A DNA stretch of 9,616 nt, from NCBI GenBank assembly GCA_025464925.1, contig JAODMS010000168.1, positions 1-9,616 of the forward strand. The letters run 5' to 3'. The notes beneath the pieces are model-generated. The model was not told the origin of the DNA. It saw only the letters and a list, made by a program, of their open reading frames with translations, and made no database searches. Position 1 is the first letter of the stretch. The number at the start of each line of letters is the position of its first letter. Below, piece by piece: positions 5,214-9,616 of this stretch. Made by a program: the position numbers and the translations under genes. The stretch is from Arthrobacter sp. GTDB lineage: Bacteria > Actinomycetota > Actinomycetes > Actinomycetales > Micrococcaceae.

Positions 5214-6692
5214 CTAGGAACGGGGTTTGAGGGATTCCACCGCAGCCCGGGCTCCGCGGTCATGAAGGTCGTTAAGGGCCTGGGTGTAGGCGGTAACGAA
5301 GGGTTCGTTATCGATCAGGTCGCCGAAGATCTCGCGGTTGGCGATGAAGGCCAGTGGTTCCTCACGCTGCCGTGCCGCGGCTGCCATCAGCGGTTCTTTC
5401 AACCGGTCGATGACTTCGATGGGGTCGCCCTGCTCATCGACGCCTTCGTCATAACGTGCCCAGCTCGCGACGATGGCCGCGGAGCGGTGGATTTCCCCGC
5501 CCTGCTCGACGTTGATGCGGATGACCGGCAGCAGCCATTTGGGGATCCGGTCGGAGCTTTCGGCGCACAGACGGGCCAGGGTGTCCCGGATGTGCTCATT
5601 TGAGAATCGTTCGATGAGGGTGTGCTTGTACTCGTCGAGGTCGATCCCGGGTACCGGCTGCAGGGTGGGGGTGGCTTCCTTGTCCATGTAGTCGAGCAGG
5701 AACCCGGCAAACAAGGGATCCTGGGCCACTTCGTGGGCGTAACGGTAGCCGGCGAGGTAGCCGAAATAGCACATGCCTTGGTGGCTGGCGTTGAGCAGGC
5801 GCAGCTTCATCAGCTCGTAGGGTTCGACGTCCTCCACAAGCTGGACTCCGGCTTCTTCGAAGGGAGGGCGCCCGAGGCTGAAGTGGTCTTCGAGCACCCA
5901 TTGCTCGAACGGCTCACACACCACCGGCCAGGCGTCCTCGACACCGAATTCCTCCGCTACGGCCTCTCGGTCCGTGTCGGTGGTGACTGGGGTGATCCGG
6001 TCCACCATGCTGTTGGGGAAGGGAACTGTCTCCGCGACCCAGGCGCCAAGCTCAGGGTCCTTGAGGTGCGCAAAGGCGGTGAACATCTTGCGGGCCACGT
6101 CGCCGTTGCCCTGGATATTGTCGCAGGACATGATCGTGAAGGGTGCCAGCCCGCGTTTCCGTCGCCGGGAGAGGGCTTCGGTGACGAGACCGAAGGTCGT
6201 CCGCGGGGCGGCTCCTGGCTGGAGGTCATGGAGCACGTCGGGGTTGTCGGCGTTGAAGTCGCCGGTGACGTGATGAAAGTTGTAACCGCCCTCGGTGACG
6301 GTGAGTGAGACGATGCGGATTGCCTCGGAGGCCATTTTCTCGATGACGGCTTCGGGATCGTCGGGGGCGAAGAGGTACTCGACGACTGAGCCGATGACCC
6401 GCCCTTCCCGGGTTCCGTCCGGCTTCTTCACCACGAGGGTGTAGAGGCAGTCCTGTTTGTCCATCACCTGCTTCATGCGGGCGTCACCGGGCAGGACCCC
6501 GACCCCGCAGATGGCCCAGTCGTGAGCCTGTCCGGCGTTCATCAGCCGGTCAAGGTACATGGCCTGATGGGCGCGGTGGAATCCGCCGACACCGAAGTGC
6601 ACGATGCCGGCGATCAGGCCGGAGCGGTCATAGCCGGGAGTAGCCAAAGATGCGGGGGCCATGGCGACTGTGGTGTTGTTCAGGGTTTGCAT
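5214..6692 (-). CDS. mtlD: Mannitol 2-dehydrogenase (long-chain polyol dehydrogenase)
   Basis: Oxidises D-mannitol to D-fructose with NAD+ in the cytoplasm. The 492-residue length matches this family (the Pseudomonas fluorescens mannitol 2-dehydrogenase has about 493). Seen: an N-terminal dinucleotide-binding segment (IVHFGVGGFHRAHQA, 30-44), SCDNIQGNG with N192 (189-197), FPNSMVDRITP (225-235), VCEPFEQWVLED (258-269) and the catalytic pattern K296-x4-N301-x2-H304 in KLRLLNASH. The last corresponds to the Lys/Asn/His set of the family, so it should be active. The ATG at 6692 has AGGAG nine bases upstream inside the fructokinase 3' end, and only three bases separate the genes, implying co-transcription and coupling. 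Fructokinase next door takes the product on. Related members act on D-arabinitol, sorbitol or fructuronate, so the substrate is inferred from context and best resemblance. The symbol follows Pseudomonas usage, not E. coli mannitol-1-phosphate dehydrogenase. Confidence 0.92.
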   Translation of the reverse strand: MQTLNNTTVAMAPASLATPGYDRSGLIAGIVHFGVGGFHRAHQAMYLDRLMNAGQAHDWAICGVGVLPGDARMKQVMDKQDCLYTLVVKKPDGTREGRVIGSVVEYLFAPDDPEAVIEKMASEAIRIVSLTVTEGGYNFHHVTGDFNADNPDVLHDLQPGAAPRTTFGLVTEALSRRRKRGLAPFTIMSCDNIQGNGDVARKMFTAFAHLKDPELGAWVAETVPFPNSMVDRITPVTTDTDREAVAEEFGVEDAWPVVCEPFEQWVLEDHFSLGRPPFEEAGVQLVEDVEPYELMKLRLLNASHQGMCYFGYLAGYRYAHEVAQDPLFAGFLLDYMDKEATPTLQPVPGIDLDEYKHTLIERFSNEHIRDTLARLCAESSDRIPKWLLPVIRINVEQGGEIHRSAAIVASWARYDEGVDEQGDPIEVIDRLKEPLMAAAARQREEPLAFIANREIFGDLIDNEPFVTAYTQALNDLHDRGARAAVESLKPRS

Positions 6693-6695
6693 GGT

Positions 6696-7697
6696 TCAGT
6701 GCTCCTGGGCTGGTGAGGGGGCGGGCAGCGGACCGAGTTCGGCCGACCGTGGTGGATTTGCGCCCTGACGGGAACAGGTGATCGCCGCGGCGCGGTTGGC
6801 GTAGGCGGCGAGGGCGTGCAGTTGGTCCAGGGTCAAGGTCTTCAGTCGTTGTCTGCCTCCGGCCCCGAGTGCTTCAAGTTGGGCGAGTCCGGAAATGAGC
6901 CCGGCCATGAAGGAGTCACCAGCGCCTACGGTATCTGCCACGGTGATGGGTTCGGCTGCCAGCTCCACCCTCCCCTGGCGGGAGAGGATGACCGGGCCGG
7001 AGGCTCCGCGGGTCAGGGCGACGATTGCCGGCCCCAGTTTCAGCCAGGCTGCCAGGGTTTCTTCCGGCGTCCGGTCCGGGTAGAGCCAGCCCAGGTCCTC
7101 GTCGCTGGCTTTGACGATGTCGCTGGCCGCCACGAACACCTCCGCCTGCCGGCGTGCAGCGGCCACATCGGGGCTGATTGCGGGCCGGCAGTTGGGGTCG
7201 TAGCTTATGGTCGCGTGCATTCGGGCGGCCTCCACAAGGACAAGACTTGCCTGATCCCCCGGCCGGAGCATAGCAGCGATGGATCCCGTGTGGACGTGGG
7301 TGGACCCTTCGACGGCGGCGAGGGCAGGCAGGGACGCTCCGTTGATTGTCCAGGTGACGGAGAAGGTGTATTCGGCGGCACCGTCGGGATCCAGCGTGGC
7401 GAGGGCCGTTGATGTCGGGGTGGTTCCGCCGTTGATCACGTGGACGCCGTTCGAGCGCAGGTGTTCTTCGATCATGAGCCCATACCGGTCATCGGCATAG
7501 TCTGTCACCAGGCTCGTCTGCAGGTCCAGGCGCGCAGTCCCCACGGCCATGTTGAGGGGGCTTCCGCCGGGATGGGCCTGGAGTGCCGTTGGCCGGTGGG
7601 GGTCGCTGATGATGTCGACGAGGGACTCGCCGATGACCGTCAGGATGGTTTTACTGACGGCGTGGCGGGGTTCGGAGGCGGGGTCATTTAATTGCAT
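6696..7697 (-). CDS. PfkB-family fructokinase
   Basis: A cytoplasmic ATP-dependent sugar kinase, 333 residues, ribokinase/PfkB fold. Seen: TVIGESLVDII near the start (20-30), the first family signature region HPGGSPLNMAVGTARL (42-57), the substrate-side SYDPNCRP (165-172) and the second signature D255-TVGAGDSFMAGL, in which D261 is the catalytic base and GAGD the anion hole. The GESLVD and DPNCRP elements are typical of fructokinases rather than ribokinases. The ATG at 7697 has AAGGAA about seven bases before it. The gene lies 29 bases after the P-loop kinase gene and three bases before mannitol dehydrogenase. Inferred role: phosphorylation of fructose formed by the two dehydrogenases, giving fructose 6-phosphate for glycolysis. 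The sugar specificity cannot be proved from the sequence, but the context leaves little doubt. Confidence 0.92.
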   Translation of the reverse strand: MQLNDPASEPRHAVSKTILTVIGESLVDIISDPHRPTALQAHPGGSPLNMAVGTARLDLQTSLVTDYADDRYGLMIEEHLRSNGVHVINGGTTPTSTALATLDPDGAAEYTFSVTWTINGASLPALAAVEGSTHVHTGSIAAMLRPGDQASLVLVEAARMHATISYDPNCRPAISPDVAAARRQAEVFVAASDIVKASDEDLGWLYPDRTPEETLAAWLKLGPAIVALTRGASGPVILSRQGRVELAAEPITVADTVGAGDSFMAGLISGLAQLEALGAGGRQRLKTLTLDQLHALAAYANRAAAITCSRQGANPPRSAELGPLPAPSPAQEH

Positions 7698-7726
7698 GGC
7701 TGCTTCCTTGCAGTATTTCTTTTCGG

Positions 7727-8392
7727 TCAGGACCAGGGGATGATTCTGTCCGCCCTGTGGCGGGTGGCCTCGATCATCCGGGCGTTGGCTTCGTCGCTTC
7801 CGTGGGCCCAGGCTTCGGCGGCTGCCCGGTCCTTACCGAAGAGGATGTGCCTCTCCACCAGCCGGGTCAAGCGCAGCGCATGCGCTGAGTCCAGGAACCA
7901 CACCTCGTCTAGTTGCTCCCGGACCTGCCGCCACCGGAGGCTGTCGGCCAGCAGGTAGTTGCCTTCGGTGATCACGAGCGGGACATCGGCGGGAACTGCA
8001 ATGGACGCGGCAATCGGTTCGTCGATCGAGCGGCGGAACTCCGGCGCGTAAACCACCGGTTCATCCGCCCGTGCAAGACGCTGCAGCAGCGTGAGGTACC
8101 CGCCCACGTCGAACGTATCGATGGCGCCTTTGCGCCCCTTCAGCGCTGTCCCGTCAATGACCGCGTTGCCCAGGTGGAAGCCGTCCATGGGGACCACAAC
8201 CGCGGACCCGGGGCCGAGGAGATGGCTGAGGCAGGCCGCGAAGGTGGACTTCCCCGAACCGGGCGCACCCACGATGCCAAGCAGCGTTCTGCTTCCGGCG
8301 GCAAGGCGGAGCCGCAGCTCCGTCACCGCCTGCTGAACTTCGGGCGACAGCAGGGCCTTCGTGCCCGGCTGCCCGGCATCGGTGGCTTGCAT
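7727..8392 (-). CDS. P-loop kinase of the nucleoside/nucleotide kinase (FrcK-like) family
   Basis: A 221-residue cytoplasmic kinase resembling uridine kinase / pantothenate kinase-like P-loop enzymes. Seen: Walker A G42-APGSGKST (42-50), MDGFHLGN (69-76), the GRKGAIDTFD segment (86-95) and the strand ITEGNYLL (141-148), followed by an LDEVWFLD stretch and Arg-rich lid residues (RLTRLVERHILFGKD). These fit the family that includes FrcK of fructose ABC-transport operons; the true substrate of such proteins is poorly defined. The ATG at 8392 overlaps the stop of the upstream dehydrogenase as TGATG, so translation is coupled. The open frame extends far upstream but is an Arg/Pro-rich shadow of that dehydrogenase. 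It is odd to have two sugar-type kinases in one operon; this one may act on a ketopentose or another ketose made by the polyol dehydrogenase. Confidence 0.88.
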   Translation of the reverse strand: MQATDAGQPGTKALLSPEVQQAVTELRLRLAAGSRTLLGIVGAPGSGKSTFAACLSHLLGPGSAVVVPMDGFHLGNAVIDGTALKGRKGAIDTFDVGGYLTLLQRLARADEPVVYAPEFRRSIDEPIAASIAVPADVPLVITEGNYLLADSLRWRQVREQLDEVWFLDSAHALRLTRLVERHILFGKDRAAAEAWAHGSDEANARMIEATRHRADRIIPWS

Positions 8393-9450
8393 CAGCGGCC
8401 CGGGTAGACGACAGCTTTGAGCTGGCCGGGCTGCTTGCCCGCTTTGAGGGCCTCTTCGGATTCGGCCAGGGCGAACCTGCCCGTGACCAGGATGTCCAGG
8501 TCCACCTTGCCGTCTGCGATGAGTTGGATGGCCAGCGGCCACGTGTTGGTGTAGCGGAACACGCCGGAGAGCCAGATTTCCCGGTTTTGGATGTAGGAGA
8601 CGGGGAGCTCGACGTCGTCTGCCCCGAGGCCCACCAGAATCACCTTCCCGGCTGGCCCCACGGCCTTGATGCCGGAGTGGACTGCCTGCGGTGCGCCGGA
8701 CGCGTCGATGAAAGCATCCACGTCCAGTCCCTCCACGCTGTCGGTCCTGGCGTTCAGCGCATGGGTTGCGCCGTGTTCCAGGGCGAACGCGAGGCGGTCT
8801 TCGGCGATGTCGCTGATGTAGATTTCGGTGGCGCCGAAGGCGCGGGCGGCCTGGGCGGCGATGATGCCGATCGGGCCTGCTCCGGCGATCAGCACCCGGC
8901 TGCCGGGCTTGATTCCGGCGCGTTCGCAGGCCCAGAGCCCTACGGAGAGCGGCTCGATGAGTGCAGCCGCCTCGTCGCTGACGCTGTCCGGGATGTCGTA
9001 GGCGAAGTCGCTCTGGATGGTCACGTATTCGGCGAAGGCGCCGTCGATCGGCGGGGTGGCGTAGAACTCGATGTCCGGGCACAGGTTGTACCGGCCAGCT
9101 TTGCACTGCTTGCATGTGCGGCAGGGGCGCTGGGGTTCGACGGCGACGCGCTTCCCGACCCTTGAAGGGTCAACGGCGCTGCCGACAGCGGCGATCCGTC
9201 CGGAGAGCTCGTGGCCGAGGATCAGCGGGTGGTCCACGACGTAGTCGCCGATCCGGCCGTGCTCGTAGTAGTGGACGTCGCTGCCGCAGACGCCGACCGC
9301 GGCGACCTGCACCAGGACCTGGTCGGCGTCGAGCTGCGGGAGGGGCAGGGTTTCCATTGTCATGTCGCCCTGGCTCTTAAGGATGTTGGCGCGCATGGTG
9401 GAGGGCAGTCCGGAGCCGGCGGCAGGTGACTGGGTGGTTGTTGTCGTCAT
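8392..9450 (-). CDS. Zinc-dependent sorbitol/xylitol-type dehydrogenase
   Basis: A medium-chain dehydrogenase/reductase of 352 residues oxidising a polyol to a ketose with NAD+ (sorbitol to fructose, xylitol to xylulose). Catalytic zinc ligands are visible as C55 (GVCGSDVHYYEHGRIG), H80/E81 (GHE) and E166 (IEPLSVG). The structural zinc site is complete: C110, C113, C116 and C124. The Rossmann motif GAGPIG is at 190-195, with D214 at the end of the second strand (YISDIAEDR), which favours NAD over NADP. The YYEHGRIG and EPLSVG forms are those of sorbitol/xylitol dehydrogenases. The start at ATG 9450 has AAGGA about nine bases upstream. The first 18 residues (Thr-rich, MTTTTTQSPA) form an extension before the conserved MRANILK, so M19 is a possible alternative start. 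It lies 40 bases after the ABC permease gene and overlaps the kinase gene by one base. The substrate is inferred. Confidence 0.92.
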   Translation of the reverse strand: MTTTTTQSPAAGSGLPSTMRANILKSQGDMTMETLPLPQLDADQVLVQVAAVGVCGSDVHYYEHGRIGDYVVDHPLILGHELSGRIAAVGSAVDPSRVGKRVAVEPQRPCRTCKQCKAGRYNLCPDIEFYATPPIDGAFAEYVTIQSDFAYDIPDSVSDEAAALIEPLSVGLWACERAGIKPGSRVLIAGAGPIGIIAAQAARAFGATEIYISDIAEDRLAFALEHGATHALNARTDSVEGLDVDAFIDASGAPQAVHSGIKAVGPAGKVILVGLGADDVELPVSYIQNREIWLSGVFRYTNTWPLAIQLIADGKVDLDILVTGRFALAESEEALKAGKQPGQLKAVVYPGR

Positions 9451-9490
9451 CGAAGCAATCCTTGAAAGAGTTTGGTGGGGAATCGGAGGG

Positions 9491-9616
9491 CTATTTCACG
9501 GCGCCGAGGGAGAGGCCCTGGACGAGTTTGTCCTGGGCGGCGAAGCCGGCGAAGAGCACCGGGAGGGAGATCACGACGGCGGCCGCGCAGACCTGGGCCA
9601 GGAAGAGGCCCTGGCC
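9491..9616 (-). CDS. Carbohydrate ABC transporter permease (3' end only)
   Basis: The last 41 codons of a minus-strand gene entering from the right edge. The visible part is one hydrophobic membrane segment (AAAVVISLPVLFAGFAAQDK) followed by LVQGLSLGAVK and TAG. This is the standard end of MalG/UgpE-type inner-membrane permeases, where the last helix is followed by a (F/L)V(Q/R)GLxxGAVK tail. It is therefore the second permease of a sugar ABC importer whose binding protein and other permease should lie beyond the window. Forty bases separate it from the polyol dehydrogenase gene on the same strand, so importer and catabolic genes are probably one operon. Context suggests a sorbitol/mannitol importer; the ATP-binding subunit is often encoded elsewhere. 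Confidence 0.88.
   Translation of the reverse strand, partial: GQGLFLAQVCAAAVVISLPVLFAGFAAQDKLVQGLSLGAVK

Noticed and set aside
5622..6308. 228-codon plus-strand ORF opposite mannitol dehydrogenase
   Set aside because: Antisense shadow of a clearly conserved gene; such frames are common in GC-rich DNA.
8393..9115. Long N-terminal extension of the P-loop kinase frame
   Set aside because: It is the Arg/His/Pro-rich shadow of the polyol dehydrogenase; the kinase starts at the TGATG overlap at 8392.
8524..9165. 213-codon plus-strand ORF opposite the polyol dehydrogenase
   Set aside because: Antisense shadow with no ribosome site or recognisable domain.
1..9616. CRISPR arrays, tRNA or rRNA genes
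   Set aside because: No regularly spaced repeats and no tRNA- or rRNA-like segments were seen on either strand; there is no tRNA near rtcB.

Overview
The window looks like chromosomal DNA from a high-GC Gram-positive actinobacterium, most likely Micrococcaceae (Arthrobacter / Pseudarthrobacter type). The basis is strong G/C preference at third codon positions in the clear genes, AGGAG-type ribosome sites with mixed ATG/GTG starts, and a sugar-alcohol operon layout familiar from that group. This is judged from the sequence alone, with no database search.

Left part (1-2321, mostly minus strand): the 5' end of a secreted M28-family metallopeptidase lipoprotein runs off the left edge. It is followed by about 500 bases of weakly coding, apparently decayed sequence: a lipoprotein-like start whose coding signal hops through three frames, and a small minus-strand ORF. 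Next come an unrecognised 337-residue minus-strand protein and another stretch without a convincing gene (1777-2321). That stretch holds an 18-base dyad overlapping a TTGACA and a 69-codon ORF of doubtful status.

Middle (2322-3673, plus strand): a complete 387-residue RtcB-type RNA ligase carries the family's metal-binding and guanylylated-histidine motifs. It stands alone between decayed sequence and the polyol genes, and its 5' end is AT-richer than its surroundings. A 62-codon ORF overlaps its stop codon (TAGTG) and has its own ribosome site; it may be a truncated partner.

Right part (3663-9616, minus strand): a catabolic cluster for sugar alcohols. In order of transcription it runs: end of an ABC sugar permease, zinc-dependent polyol dehydrogenase, P-loop kinase of the nucleotide/FrcK-like family, PfkB-family fructokinase, mannitol 2-dehydrogenase, then, after a 207-base gap, a GntP-family permease. 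The first five are tightly packed (gaps of 40, -1, 29 and 3 bases) and make a coherent pathway. The ABC transporter imports a hexitol, the two dehydrogenases oxidise sorbitol/xylitol-like polyols and mannitol to ketoses (fructose), and fructokinase makes fructose 6-phosphate. The gap before gntP holds a GC-rich hairpin and a near-consensus promoter (TTGACA, 17 bases, TAGGAA), so gntP probably has its own regulation.

No CRISPR array, tRNA, rRNA, integrase or recognisable insertion sequence was seen. I did not find a clearly novel multi-gene system. The best leads are the isolated rtcB locus with its overlapping small ORF, the second sugar kinase in the polyol operon, and the unrecognised protein with its upstream dyad.
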